From Abiotrophia sp938010525 (GTDB lineage Bacteria > Bacillota > Bacilli > Lactobacillales > Aerococcaceae): DNA of 64,000 bases. Of this stretch, positions 51,342 through 59,761 are shown piece by piece (position 1 is the stretch's first letter; each line of letters begins with the position of its first letter). The translations under genes and the position numbers were made by a program. The notes under the pieces were generated by a model. The model was not told the DNA's origin and did not search any database. It saw only the letters and a list, made by a program, of their open reading frames with translations. The stretch covers positions 1 through 64,000 of the forward strand of contig NZ_CALLVK010000015.1 of NCBI RefSeq assembly GCF_938010525.1, read 5' to 3'.

Positions 51342-52025
51342 ATGACACAAGAAGCCATTCAAGAACAAATTCGTCAAGCCCTAGACCACCGGGTAGCTGT
51401 CCGGGTCTATGATGCCAGTCGTCATATATCCCGCCAGGATATGGATGTCATCCTAGACGCTGCCTGGCTTAGCCCTTCTTCAGTTGGCCTGGAAGGTTGG
51501 CGCTTTTTGGTCTTAGACCGGGACCAAATTCAGGCCATCCGACCTGACCTCCAACCCCTAGCCTGGGGTGCCCAACCGCAATTGGATACCGCCAGCCACT
51601 TTGTTATCCTCCTGGCGGAGAAGAATGCCCGCTATGACGGTCCTTCTATGCGGGCCAGCCTGATTCGTCGAGGCCTGACTTCTGACCATGACCTTAATAG
51701 TCGTTTGACCCTCTATGAAACCTTCCAAACCCAACACATGCGTCTGGATAGTCCGCGGGCCCTCTTTGATTGGACGGGTAAGCAGACCTATATCGCCCTA
51801 GCTAATATGATGTTGACTGCTAGCTTGCTGGGCATTGATTCCTGCCCAATCGAAGGCTTCGATTATGAGGCGGTCAATGCCTTACTGGCTGCCAAAGGTT
51901 GGTTGGATCCGGAGCACGAAGGGGTGGCTAGCATGTTGTCCCTGGGCTACCGACTCAAGGACCCTAAACATCCCCGTAGCCGTAAGCCGCGCCAGGAAGT
52001 CATTTGCTGGCTAGACGACAAGTAA
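51342..52025 (+). CDS. Nitroreductase family FMN oxidoreductase
   Basis: 227 residues from ATG 51342 (AGAGAGG ten bases before; ATG 51333 is too near). HRVAVRVYDASRHISRQDMDVILDAAWLSPSSVGLEGWRFLVL is the FMN-binding opening, with TYIALANMMLTASLLGIDSCPIEGFD and MLSLGYRLKDPKHPRSRKPRQEVICW further on. It resembles NfsB/DrgA-type NAD(P)H-dependent reductases of nitro- or quinone compounds. Stand-alone gene with host-like base composition. Confidence 0.88.
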   Translation: MTQEAIQEQIRQALDHRVAVRVYDASRHISRQDMDVILDAAWLSPSSVGLEGWRFLVLDRDQIQAIRPDLQPLAWGAQPQLDTASHFVILLAEKNARYDGPSMRASLIRRGLTSDHDLNSRLTLYETFQTQHMRLDSPRALFDWTGKQTYIALANMMLTASLLGIDSCPIEGFDYEAVNALLAAKGWLDPEHEGVASMLSLGYRLKDPKHPRSRKPRQEVICWLDDK

Positions 52026-52076
52026 ATCCCCCCATGAATTTTCTCCAGCCCTTAATAAGTGAAAGGACTGAATGAT

Positions 52077-53834
52077 ATGACCCTATCGAGAAAACTGAAA
52101 CTAAGCGCCCTGACCTTGCTTTGTGCCAATCTGCTGGCTAGCCAAGTGCCTGTGCTAGCCCAAGAGGCCAATAACCAAGAAGCGTCGAGCCAAGAAAGGA
52201 CCACCGTTGGCCAATACAGCTTGACTTTTGACAATGCGGCTTGGCAATACGATGAGGCTAATGATATCTACTGGCAAGTCGGCGTGGTCTATGTCGCCAA
52301 CCCTGCTTCCTTGGACTATGAGACCCTGGGTATTTATGTGCCGGGTGCCTATTTAGAGGCAACTGCCAATGGCGATGGGACCTATACTGCCAGCGTCAAG
52401 TCTGACGCCCAAGTGGGCCAATTTACCGCTTCGACTGCTCCTTATGTCCTACCGGTTAACACGCCGGGTTTTAATGCCTCTCAGGCACCAACCTGGCTTG
52501 CTGACGGCATTGCCAACTATACCCAGGCCGGGATGATTTATCTGCAACCTGGTATTCGTGGCCGCGACAACACCACCGATAGCCAGGGCCAAGAAGTAGT
52601 GGGCGGTGCACCATGGGGCGTCACCGACCTTAAGGCCGCTATCCGTTATGTTCGTTATAACAAGGATGTTCTGCCAGGTGACACCGACAAGATTGTGAGT
52701 TTTGGCCATAGTGGCGGTGGGGCTCAGTCTGCTATCCTAGGGGCTAGTGGGGATTCGACCCTCTACAATCCTTACTTGGAAGCCTTAGGGGCAGCCATGA
52801 AGGACAAGGAAGGCAACCCAATTTCGGATGCACCTTATGGGACTATGACTTGGAGTCCCATTACCAGCTTGGATTATGCGGATGCTGCCTATGAATGGAA
52901 CCTGGGTCAGTTCGCTGACAGCAATACGCGGGCAGAGGGTACCTTTACTCAGGCCTTATCCCAAGACTTGGCTAAGGAATATGCCAACTATATCAATCAG
53001 CTTGGCCTCAAACATGAAGGCCAAGCCTTGACCCTGACAGAATCTAGTGAGGGGAGTTATACCCAAGGCTCCTATGCCACTTATCTAGAAGGGGTCGTCA
53101 ATCAATCCCTCAATAACTTCCTAGCCGATACCAGCTTCCCTTATACCAGCGATGGTGCTGGTCCGGGTGGATCGACAGAATCTGTCACCTATGAGACGGC
53201 TCAAGCCTATATTGATAGCTTGAATGCTGAGACCCAATGGGTGACCTATGATGCGGCCACTAATACCGCCAAGATTTCCAGCCTGGCGGATTTCGCCAAG
53301 TATGTTAAGACGGCCAGCAAGTCTGTGCCTGCCTTCGATGCCTTGGACCGTAGCCTAGCGGAGAATGCGGTCTTCGGGGTAGCGGAAGCCAATGAGCTTC
53401 ACTTTGACCAGCTAGTGGCCCGCCTGCTCAAGAACAATCAGGCCAAGTATGAGAGCTTGACCGACTGGAACAGCCAGTATGTGACGGATTTTGAGTCTGA
53501 CTTGGCTAAGACCGATAGTCTGGGTAAGACCATTGCAGAACGTCAGGACCTCTACAATCCAATGTTCTATCTGACGTCCGCTTATTCTGGCTACCAAACC
53601 TCTAAACCAGCCCCTCACTGGCGGATTCGTTCCGGCCTTAGCCAAGGAGACACGGCCTTGACGGTGGAAACCAACCTGGCTCTAGCCCTGGAGAATCAAG
53701 CCAATGGGGCTGTCAAATCAGTGGACTTTGCCACGGTTTGGGGGCAAGGTAATACCACAGCTGAACGGACCGGCCATGCGTCGGCTAACTTCATCCAATG
53801 GGTGCAAGAAATTGTAGCCCAAGACGCCAACTAA
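52077..53834 (+). CDS. Secreted tannase-like alpha/beta-hydrolase
   Basis: 585 residues from ATG 52077 (GAAAGGAC). Signal peptide LSRKLKLSALTLLCANLLASQVPVLAQEA. The mature enzyme resembles lactobacillal tannases: LGIYVPGAYLEA, QPGIRGRDN, DLKAAIRYVRYNKDVLPGDTDKI, nucleophile Ser in FGHSGGGAQSAI, SVPAFDALDRSLAENAVFG, HWRIRSGLSQGDTAL (probable catalytic Asp) and a C-terminal TGHASANF (probable His). It probably cleaves aromatic esters outside the cell. The nucleophile elbow differs slightly from the GTSAGG of tannases as I recall, so the ester specificity is open. Confidence 0.75.
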   Translation: MTLSRKLKLSALTLLCANLLASQVPVLAQEANNQEASSQERTTVGQYSLTFDNAAWQYDEANDIYWQVGVVYVANPASLDYETLGIYVPGAYLEATANGDGTYTASVKSDAQVGQFTASTAPYVLPVNTPGFNASQAPTWLADGIANYTQAGMIYLQPGIRGRDNTTDSQGQEVVGGAPWGVTDLKAAIRYVRYNKDVLPGDTDKIVSFGHSGGGAQSAILGASGDSTLYNPYLEALGAAMKDKEGNPISDAPYGTMTWSPITSLDYADAAYEWNLGQFADSNTRAEGTFTQALSQDLAKEYANYINQLGLKHEGQALTLTESSEGSYTQGSYATYLEGVVNQSLNNFLADTSFPYTSDGAGPGGSTESVTYETAQAYIDSLNAETQWVTYDAATNTAKISSLADFAKYVKTASKSVPAFDALDRSLAENAVFGVAEANELHFDQLVARLLKNNQAKYESLTDWNSQYVTDFESDLAKTDSLGKTIAERQDLYNPMFYLTSAYSGYQTSKPAPHWRIRSGLSQGDTALTVETNLALALENQANGAVKSVDFATVWGQGNTTAERTGHASANFIQWVQEIVAQDAN

Positions 53835-53846
53835 GTATTAAGCAAG

Positions 53847-53876
53847 CCCTCGGCCTAGTCTAGACTGGCCCGAGGG
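53847..53876 (+). terminator. Terminator-like hairpin after the tannase-like gene
   Basis: CCCTCGG (53847-53853) pairs with CCGAGGG (53870-53876), with an imperfect inner stem, then ATTTGTTTG. Confidence 0.7.
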
Positions 53877-53956
53877 ATTTGTTTGTTTTTGGCTACTTTG
53901 TTATAATAAGGGAGACAAGATAGCAGTCCAATGGATTAGATAGAGGAGGAAGTGAC

Positions 53957-55048
53957 GTGAAGAAAAGTCTCAAATACTTACTTGTTTCTACCTTGCTAGC
54001 CAATAGCTTGGCCCTCAGTCTGCCCGGCTTCCAGAGTCAGGCCAGGACCCGCAGCCAATCGTCTACTAGTCAGCATTCCAACCTTGAGGAGAACTCGGAA
54101 GAATGGTCGGACCATGATTGTGACCAATTCTCTCGGGCGGACTTTCTAAAAGCCGTGCGCCAAAGTCGAGAGCATTTGACCTCGGTGGCTCTGAAAGGCT
54201 CTTCGGGGGATAAAAATGCCGCCTCTAATTATCAAGCAGCCTACCGTTATGATGCCAAGACTGGCAAGGACCTTCAGGGTTATTTGGATTATAGTCGGGG
54301 TATTGACCATATGGAGGTCTACTATCTGGGGGACAGCAATCAGAACTATTACCTCTATACAGAGCGGGCTAACAAATGGTCTGCTATCCAGATGCCCGCG
54401 GCTTTTCGCCTGCGACCTAACTACCGCCTCATGCTAGACTGGATCCTGGACCATGAAGCCGACTTCCAGTTTGAAGAAGGTCAGGATGATTATCGGCTCA
54501 CAGTCCTAGAACGTAACTTTGACTTGTCAGACTTTACGTCTAAGACCTTGGGAATCACCTTAGAGCCTGAAGACACTCCGGTAGAAGATATCTATAACTA
54601 TATGGAAGTCCGCTTCAGCAAGGAGGACTTCCAAATGACCAGTCTCAACTACCGTTGCCTGGATCCGTCCGGTGAGGTGCAGGGACAATTTGAATTCTTT
54701 GGCTACAATCAATTAAAGGCCTCAGATTTCCGATTGCCTGAGGGGGCTGAAGTGGACAGTGAGCTATCTGGTTCTAGCCAGCAAGATGGGTCTTCCTCCG
54801 ATGAGACCGAATCCCGTCAGCAGCGGGAGTCCGAGTCTTCTGACCAAGGAGAAAACCGACCACTGCCACCTGGTGCTGTCTACAATGATTTAGACCAGGG
54901 GAGCTGGGGCTCAGTTGCTAAAGAGGCGCTTGCTTATGCGCAAGAGGGCCTCTATGAGCTAGTCTCACTTAAATGGCTCACTTGGGAGCCGGTTAGTCGC
55001 CTGTCTAGCCACTTGACCTGGCGGGCTTCTCAACTATTTAGACCATAA
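53957..55048 (+). CDS. Secreted protein of unknown function
   Basis: 363 residues from GTG 53957 (GAGGAGGAAG). Signal peptide KKSLKYLLVSTLLANSLALSLPGFQSQA, then a Ser-rich spacer. The main domain (~65-245: DFLKAVRQSREHLTSVALKGSS...KDLQGYLDYSRGIDHMEVYYLGDSNQNYYLYTE...YMEVRFSKEDFQMTSLNYRCLD) looks like the DUF6612/LppX-like beta half-barrel of Gram-positive lipoproteins, although no lipobox Cys is present. A Ser/Asp/Glu-rich linker (~255-300) and a C-terminal segment follow. No function is inferred. Confidence 0.6.
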   Translation: MKKSLKYLLVSTLLANSLALSLPGFQSQARTRSQSSTSQHSNLEENSEEWSDHDCDQFSRADFLKAVRQSREHLTSVALKGSSGDKNAASNYQAAYRYDAKTGKDLQGYLDYSRGIDHMEVYYLGDSNQNYYLYTERANKWSAIQMPAAFRLRPNYRLMLDWILDHEADFQFEEGQDDYRLTVLERNFDLSDFTSKTLGITLEPEDTPVEDIYNYMEVRFSKEDFQMTSLNYRCLDPSGEVQGQFEFFGYNQLKASDFRLPEGAEVDSELSGSSQQDGSSSDETESRQQRESESSDQGENRPLPPGAVYNDLDQGSWGSVAKEALAYAQEGLYELVSLKWLTWEPVSRLSSHLTWRASQLFRP

Positions 55049-55049
55049 G

Positions 55050-55078
55050 AAAAAGGCCAGAATCTTTCTGGCCTTTTT
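55050..55078. terminator. Bidirectional terminator between convergent genes
   Basis: AAAAAGGCCAG (55050-55060) pairs with CTGGCCTTTTT (55068-55078). It serves the secreted-protein gene and the convergent histidine kinase gene, whose stop is at 55086. Confidence 0.9.
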
Positions 55079-55085
55079 GATATGC

Positions 55086-56123
55086 CTATATTGGTAGCCA
55101 TAAGATGAAGTGGCTACCCTGGTTTACTTGACTAGTGACCGTAATATGGCCCCCTAATTGTTGCGCCAGGGTTTGGCTGATATAGAGTCCCAAGCCTGCG
55201 CCACCTGTTTCCCGGTTACGGGACTGCTCGACGCGGTAGAGGCGGTCGAAGATGTGGGGTAGGTCTTGGGCGGGAATGCCCATGCCTTGATCAATGACAT
55301 GGAAGGCCGTCCCCTGGGCTTCTTTTTTGATCTGGAGTTGGATGCGACTATGCAGCGGCGAGTACTTGCTGGCGTTCTCTAAGAGATTGAGTAAGATTCG
55401 GGACAGTTTATCGCCATCTGTCTTAATGGTCTCTAGGTCAGGCGCTAGCTGGACGTCCAGTTCCTGTTCCCTCTGCTTACAATGGGGCTGGATACTGGTT
55501 AGCAACTGAATTAGGAAATCATCGAGTTGTAGGGTCTCTAGTTGACCTTCCGTCACATGCCGATTGGACTGGTTCTCCATGAGACCGACTTCCATAAGTT
55601 GCTGGGTGAGCGTCTTGAGTCTATCGACTTGGCAGGACATGGCCTGCCAGAGGGCTTCCATTTCATCTGCTGGAACCATCTGATCTTGCAGCGCCTCCAC
55701 TTGATGCTGGAGAGCAGTTAGAGGCGTCTTGATATCGTGGCTTAGGCTAGCCATGAGACGGGTCTTGTCTTGCTCGCTTTGGCTTAGGGCCTGAAAACTT
55801 TGGTTGAGATCATGAATCATGAGGTTAATATTGGCAGCGAGTGAGGCCAATTCTGCCGGTGATTTGATGGCCTGGACCGGCTGGAAGTCCTGGTTAGCCA
55901 CGCGACGGACGTCACGGCTCAGTTGCTGCAGGGATTTGACGCTGGGCTGCAGTAGGCAGAAGCCCACTAGGGCACCTAGCAAATTAGCCCCTAAGGTCAT
56001 CCAGATAATGATGTAGGCCACGTTGGGGGAGACTAACATTTGTTGCAGTCCCCACCAGACAAGTAGGAGGGCACAGAGGGTGGAACTAAGAAAGGCGAGG
56101 AAGACTAGCGAACGGAGTTTCAT
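55086..56123 (-). CDS. Sensor histidine kinase
   Basis: 345 residues. Two membrane helices (~7-28 and ~35-58) with almost no extracellular loop, a HAMP-like linker (~60-110), then DHp His129 in SLSHDIKTPLTALQHQ. ATPase motifs follow: LLNLLENASKYS (N box), DQGMGIPAQDLPHIFDRLYRVE (G1/F) and GGAGLGLYISQ (G2). The tiny loop suggests sensing within the membrane, as in kinases for cell-envelope stress. It overlaps the response regulator gene by 4 bp (ATGA), downstream of it in the same operon. Confidence 0.88.
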   Translation of the reverse strand: MKLRSLVFLAFLSSTLCALLLVWWGLQQMLVSPNVAYIIIWMTLGANLLGALVGFCLLQPSVKSLQQLSRDVRRVANQDFQPVQAIKSPAELASLAANINLMIHDLNQSFQALSQSEQDKTRLMASLSHDIKTPLTALQHQVEALQDQMVPADEMEALWQAMSCQVDRLKTLTQQLMEVGLMENQSNRHVTEGQLETLQLDDFLIQLLTSIQPHCKQREQELDVQLAPDLETIKTDGDKLSRILLNLLENASKYSPLHSRIQLQIKKEAQGTAFHVIDQGMGIPAQDLPHIFDRLYRVEQSRNRETGGAGLGLYISQTLAQQLGGHITVTSQVNQGSHFILWLPI

Positions 56124-56815
56124 GAGTCACCACCTCCTAAGCGGTAGCCCAGCCCCCAGACGGTTTCAATCTTAGGGTAGGGACGCTGTCCTGCTAACTT
56201 GGCTAATTTATCGCGCAAGGAATGGATATGGACATTGAGGGTGTTGGCATCTTCCATGTAGTCTGTCTCCCAAATCTTGAGGAAGAGCTCTGATTTGGCG
56301 AAGACCCGACCGGGATTTTTGAGGAAGAGGGCCAAAAGCTGGAATTCTTTGAGTGATAGCTGTAAGGCCTGGTCGTAGAGTGTGATGCGGTGTTGACCCT
56401 CGTCGATGGCAAAGGGAGCACAAGTTAAGACGGCTTGTACAGCTTGGCTTGGTTGAATGCGACGCATGAGATTTTTGACGCGCAAGGTCAGCTCCCGTGG
56501 GCTGAAGGGCTTAGTCACATAGTCGTCGGCCCCCAGGGTTAGAGAATAAATCCGGTCGACCGCTTGATCCTTGGCGGTGATGAAGATAAAAGGCTGATCT
56601 TCTCGTAACTGTAAGACGGCATCAATGAAGTCATAGCCATCCATTTGAGGCATCATAATATCCGTAATAATTAAATCCATGGCCTGGGCCTGATAGCGGG
56701 CCAGGGCTTCTTGACCGTTGGTGGCGGTCGTGACTTGATAGCCTTCCTTATTTAAGTAGCGGGTGACGATATCCAGGATGGCTGGCTCATCGTCAACTAG
56801 GAGGATGTGGGTCAT
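56120..56815 (-). CDS. OmpR/PhoB-family response regulator
   Basis: 231 residues from ATG 56815 (AAAGGAGGG; longer frame rejected). Receiver domain with acidic pair VDDE, phospho-acceptor Asp52 in LIITDIMMPQMDG and Lys in FITAKD. Winged-helix DNA-binding domain with LSLKEFQLLALFLKNPGRVFAKSELFLKIWETDYMEDANTLNVHIHSLRDKL. Paired with the kinase at 55086. The 11-bp-spaced direct repeats upstream of its own gene and of the DM13 gene are probable targets. Confidence 0.9.
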   Translation of the reverse strand: MTHILLVDDEPAILDIVTRYLNKEGYQVTTATNGQEALARYQAQAMDLIITDIMMPQMDGYDFIDAVLQLREDQPFIFITAKDQAVDRIYSLTLGADDYVTKPFSPRELTLRVKNLMRRIQPSQAVQAVLTCAPFAIDEGQHRITLYDQALQLSLKEFQLLALFLKNPGRVFAKSELFLKIWETDYMEDANTLNVHIHSLRDKLAKLAGQRPYPKIETVWGLGYRLGGGDS

Positions 56816-56879
56816 AGGGGACCCTCCTTTCGGTGTATGACTGAATTCAAATCCTGCCGCAAATAGCAGGGACAAGGCC

Positions 56880-56925
56880 ATTATAGCACAGTTTGAGACG
56901 GGAAGTAGTAAGTCGCGCTTAAGCT
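56880..56925 (-). promoter_or_regulatory. Promoter of the two-component operon with phased response-regulator half-sites
   Basis: On the minus strand TATAAT is at 56880-56885. Two related heptamers, AGCTTAA (56919-56925) and GACTTAC (56908-56914), lie upstream exactly 11 bp apart. They match the repeats at 57818-57857, so autoregulation is likely. Confidence 0.55.
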
Positions 56926-56937
56926 AAAAGCAGTTTA

Positions 56938-56962
56938 ACCACCTGACACTGGTTCAGGTGGT
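56938..56962 (-). terminator. Hairpin after the DM13 gene
   Basis: ACCACCTGA (56938-56946) pairs with TCAGGTGGT (56954-56962). It lies just past the DM13 stop on the minus strand; there is no strong T-run, so some readthrough into the two-component operon is possible. Confidence 0.65.
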
Positions 56963-56977
56963 AGGCTGCTAGTAAGC

Positions 56978-57745
56978 TTATTTAAGGTCAGCATGACCGA
57001 AGACTTCATGCGCTTCAACACAGTAGATTAAGACTTTGTTGTAGCCGTCGGCCTTCAAACCATTGAGGTCATAGCTTTGTTCCATCATGTCAGCATCTAC
57101 AGCGCCGACTTCAACTGCTGTTTCCAACTTACCGTCTTTGCTGAGGAGAACATGGAGGTCAGGGGCTTTGTCGGATTTGAAGTTGCTGAGCTTGAGTTGG
57201 TTCTTCTCGATGCTAACAGAACCCATGACCATCTTGCCATTGGCGCCCATGAGTTCGCCCATACGTTTCATGGCTTGGTCCATCGCTCCGTCAGAAAACT
57301 TGGTCAACATAGCAGAACCGAAGGTTTCATTGACTTGGTCGCAGTGGATGGTGAGGGTGTTGTATTGACTGAGGTCGACTTTGTCCAGTTTGTAACCTTG
57401 GATGGCACCCTTAGCATCGACCTTACCTAATTTGAGGCCATGTTCTACATCGCCATCCTTGGTTAGGTAAGCGTGGAGGTCAGGTGCTTCATCGCTGGAG
57501 AAGCCAGTCAGGACTACTTCTTTGCTGGTGACCTTAGCCATCCCCATGACCTTGTGTTTTTCTTGACCCATCAATTGGCCGACAAGATCTTGACTCATTT
57601 CATCTTTTTTCTTATCATCTGGCATTTGGCTGGATGATGCGCTGCTTTCTTCCGCTAAGACGACTTGGGATAAAGTGCCGGCCCCAAGACCTAGGCTAAG
57701 TAGGGCGACTAGGCTGAGTTTGGTAAGTGTGTGTTTGGTTGACAT
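56978..57745 (-). CDS. Secreted protein with two DM13 domains
   Basis: 255 residues from ATG 57745 (AGGAGTGA). Signal peptide STKHTLTKLSLVALLSLGLGAGTLSQVVLAEE, then two DM13 repeats (~65-140 and ~165-253). Each has VLTGF or KLSNF, S(D/S)KAPDLH, a Gly/Val-rich turn and IHCDQVNETFGSA or IYCVEAHEVFGHA, each with one Cys. DM13 is thought to be a redox-related, possibly haem- or electron-handling domain at the cell surface; firm evidence is lacking. Its promoter carries four phased repeats for the adjacent response regulator. Confidence 0.8.
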   Translation of the reverse strand: MSTKHTLTKLSLVALLSLGLGAGTLSQVVLAEESSASSSQMPDDKKKDEMSQDLVGQLMGQEKHKVMGMAKVTSKEVVLTGFSSDEAPDLHAYLTKDGDVEHGLKLGKVDAKGAIQGYKLDKVDLSQYNTLTIHCDQVNETFGSAMLTKFSDGAMDQAMKRMGELMGANGKMVMGSVSIEKNQLKLSNFKSDKAPDLHVLLSKDGKLETAVEVGAVDADMMEQSYDLNGLKADGYNKVLIYCVEAHEVFGHADLK

Positions 57746-57817
57746 GGAAATCACTCCTTGGTTTTATTTGATGATCTTACTATAGGGGGTGAAACTGAAG
57801 CCTTCTTGAAGCAAGTA

Positions 57818-57857
57818 TTAAGTCTTTCTTAAGTCTGCTCTAAATCTTTATTAAATC
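57818..57857 (-). promoter_or_regulatory. Four 11-bp direct repeats upstream of the DM13 gene
   Basis: On the plus strand TTAAGTC (57818), TTAAGTC (57829), CTAAATC (57840) and TTAAATC (57851) start exactly 11 bp apart. A minus-strand -10 (TATAGT, 57779-57784) with a poor -35 lies ~30 bp downstream. This is the class II layout of PhoB-like activators, so the neighbouring response regulator should activate the DM13 gene. Confidence 0.7.
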
Positions 57858-57892
57858 TGGACCGGCTGATAGGTAAGTGGCTGGATTGAGAC

Positions 57893-57921
57893 TTTTCAAG
57901 GCAGTCTAGCTAAGTTATAAT
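57893..57921 (+). promoter_or_regulatory. Promoter of paralogue 1
   Basis: TTTTCA (57893-57898), 17-bp spacer, TATAAT (57916-57921). The block AGCTAAGTTATAATGA recurs before paralogues 2 and 3. Confidence 0.65.
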
Positions 57922-57945
57922 GAAAAGACTAGAAAGGGTGAAAGC

Positions 57946-58452
57946 ATGCAAGTTAAACAGAATGATCAAACCAATCACTTACTATTTGAAGGCAAGGTTC
58001 GGGTCAGCCGTGTCTTTGGCGTCCGCTTCTTAGCGGGTTGTCTCATGGCCCTGGTCATGTTCGCTTGCTTTATCCTCTGCCTACATTTATTGGAAGCAGT
58101 AGGCTTGTGGCAGGAGGACCTGAAAGGCTGGAGCGTGGCTTCCTTCGTGATTTCGGGCAGCCTGGTTTGGATGCTGGGTGACTGGCTCCATAATAAGCTT
58201 TGGGAGCGACAGGTTCGTATCGTGGGTAGGGGAGACCAAGTCTACCTGCAAGTTGGCTCAAAACAGGAATATTATAAGTGGCAGACCCTCCGCAAGGTCA
58301 GAGCCTATCGCTTCTACGCTAGACGTGGACAGGTCAGCACCTATAACCTGGTCTTGGTTTTTGAGGGTCGCACCTATCGTTTCTCTTCATCGGATAAGAG
58401 TATGGTGGCCCTGGGCGAGCTAGGCCAAGCTCTCCAGTCTTATCTAAAGTAG
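57946..58452 (+). CDS. Membrane protein, paralogue 1 of 5
   Basis: 168 residues (AAAGGGTGAAAG before the ATG). Opening LLFEGKVRVSRVFGVRFLAG, two membrane helices (~28-50 and ~63-80), then a cytoplasmic domain: LWERQVRIVGRGDQVYLQVGSKQEYYKWQTLRKVRAY...YNLVLVFEGRTYRFSSSDKSM. The strand-rich tail that ends in a helix (ALGELGQALQSYLK) looks like a small PH-type fold. The family is unknown to me. It has its own promoter and terminator, which shows that gene and promoter were duplicated together. Confidence 0.65.
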   Translation: MQVKQNDQTNHLLFEGKVRVSRVFGVRFLAGCLMALVMFACFILCLHLLEAVGLWQEDLKGWSVASFVISGSLVWMLGDWLHNKLWERQVRIVGRGDQVYLQVGSKQEYYKWQTLRKVRAYRFYARRGQVSTYNLVLVFEGRTYRFSSSDKSMVALGELGQALQSYLK

Positions 58453-58474
58453 AGATAAGTAATTAGAAGTAGCA

Positions 58475-58500
58475 GGTCAGGCCTTGTGCCTGGCCTTTTT
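58475..58500 (+). terminator. Terminator after paralogue 1
   Basis: GGTCAGGC (58475-58482) pairs with GCCTGGCC (58488-58495), then TTTTT. Confidence 0.85.
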
Positions 58501-58529
58501 CATGTGATTCTTTCCAAGTAGGATGAGGC

Positions 58530-58558
58530 TTCTCAAGTCCTGCCAGCTAAGTTATAAT
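58530..58558 (+). promoter_or_regulatory. Promoter of paralogue 2
   Basis: TTCTCA (58530-58535), 17-bp spacer, TATAAT (58553-58558), within the same AGCTAAGTTATAATGA block as paralogues 1 and 3. Confidence 0.65.
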
Positions 58559-58584
58559 GAGAAGACAGGGAAGGGTGAGATAAG

Positions 58585-59097
58585 ATGCAATATCGAAATT
58601 CGAATAGAGAGGAAAAGCTACTCTTTGAGGGAAAGCTCCGGGTCAGCTATCTATTTGGCCTACGTTTCTATAGCGGTGTTGTCATCGCCATCCTTATGGC
58701 CTTCTTATTTGCCTATGGCATACATTGGCTAGTCACTTGGGGACTATTGAATCGGGACTTGCAGCAATGGAGCCTTGCCTATGTAGTGGTGACAGCACTT
58801 CTGTGCTTGGGCCTAAGTTTCTGGCTCTATGATCGGATATGGCAGCGCAAGGTACGGATTGTGGACATGGGGACCCAAGTCTTGGTGCAAGTAGGTAACC
58901 GAGTGGATTGCTATGACTGGCGGGAGCTCCGCCGTGTCAAGCCATCCCAGCTTCGCAATAAATCACGTCGCCTAGTCGTGGTTAGCCTAGTCTTGGTCTT
59001 TGAGGAACGCACCTACCGTTTTTCTTCATCGGATAAGACCATGGGCGCCCTGATGGAACTAGCCCAAACCCTAGAGACCTATCTTGTACAGAGCTAA
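58585..59097 (+). CDS. Membrane protein, paralogue 2 of 5
   Basis: 170 residues, the closest relative of paralogue 1: KLLFEGKLRVSYLFGLRFYSG, two membrane helices, IWQRKVRIVDMGTQVLVQVGNRVDCYDWRELRRVK, and LVLVFEERTYRFSSSDKTMGALMELAQTLETYL. The shared RTYRFSSSDK motif is invariant between the two. Basic residues dominate the loop before the LVLVFE strand. No function known. Confidence 0.65.
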   Translation: MQYRNSNREEKLLFEGKLRVSYLFGLRFYSGVVIAILMAFLFAYGIHWLVTWGLLNRDLQQWSLAYVVVTALLCLGLSFWLYDRIWQRKVRIVDMGTQVLVQVGNRVDCYDWRELRRVKPSQLRNKSRRLVVVSLVLVFEERTYRFSSSDKTMGALMELAQTLETYLVQS

Positions 59098-59122
59098 GCC
59101 GAGCCGATTAAAAGAACCCGAA

Positions 59123-59148
59123 GGTCAGGAAGTATTCCTGGCCATTTT
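59123..59148 (+). terminator. Terminator after paralogue 2
   Basis: GGTCAGGAA (59123-59131) pairs with TTCCTGGCC (59135-59143), then ATTTT. Confidence 0.8.
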
Positions 59149-59177
59149 CGTTTGCCTTTTTCTAAGAAAGCTTAGAC

Positions 59178-59206
59178 TTCTCAAGTGCCCAGAGCTAAGT
59201 TATAAT
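59178..59206 (+). promoter_or_regulatory. Promoter of paralogues 3-5
   Basis: TTCTCA (59178-59183), 17-bp spacer, TATAAT (59201-59206), within the shared AGCTAAGTTATAATGA block. No promoter is seen before paralogues 4 and 5, which overlap. Confidence 0.65.
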
Positions 59207-59230
59207 GAAAGAAATAAGGAGGACGATAAG

Positions 59231-59761
59231 ATGGATTTTAACCAGCAAGAAAATCAGGGCGAACTACTTTTTGATCATACGGTCCGGCTTAGCCACCGAT
59301 TCGGTATGCGCCTTGTCAGTGCCTGTTTAATTGCCTTCTGCTTGTATACTCTATGGGCGGCCATAAATGCGACGGTCTTAATGTTTGGCTTATATTTGGG
59401 CGTGGATGGCCTGACCCTAATGAAAGTAATGGTGGTTGTCCTAGTTCTTTCAATCGTCCTTCTTGCTATAGTAGGCTGGCGATACCATCGCAAAACCTGG
59501 TTAAAGAAATTACGAATCATTGATTTGGGAGATCAACTCTCTTTTCAGGTAGGAGAAGAGGAGAGCCGCTATGCCTGGTCAACACTCCGCCGCATGAGTG
59601 TTAGATCCAGTGACATGAGTAAGTACAAGCTAGATATCTTCTTCGAAGCCAATACCTATCGCATTGAAGCCTGGGGACCTGCTAGCAAAGATCTAGAGCA
59701 AGTCGCTAGAAAGTTAAAAGCCTATTTAGACCAAAGGGGAGACCAATTTGATTATTGCTAA
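59231..59761 (+). CDS. Membrane protein, paralogue 3 of 5
   Basis: 176 residues from ATG 59231 (TAAGGAGGAC; longer frame from 59084 rejected). ELLFDHTVRLSHRFGMRLVSACL, two membrane helices, TWLKKLRIIDLGDQLSFQVGEEESRYAWSTLRRM, then LDIFFEANTYRIEAWG. The SSSDK motif of paralogues 1 and 2 is changed here to EAWGPASKD. It overlaps paralogue 4 by 14 bp. Confidence 0.6.
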   Translation: MDFNQQENQGELLFDHTVRLSHRFGMRLVSACLIAFCLYTLWAAINATVLMFGLYLGVDGLTLMKVMVVVLVLSIVLLAIVGWRYHRKTWLKKLRIIDLGDQLSFQVGEEESRYAWSTLRRMSVRSSDMSKYKLDIFFEANTYRIEAWGPASKDLEQVARKLKAYLDQRGDQFDYC

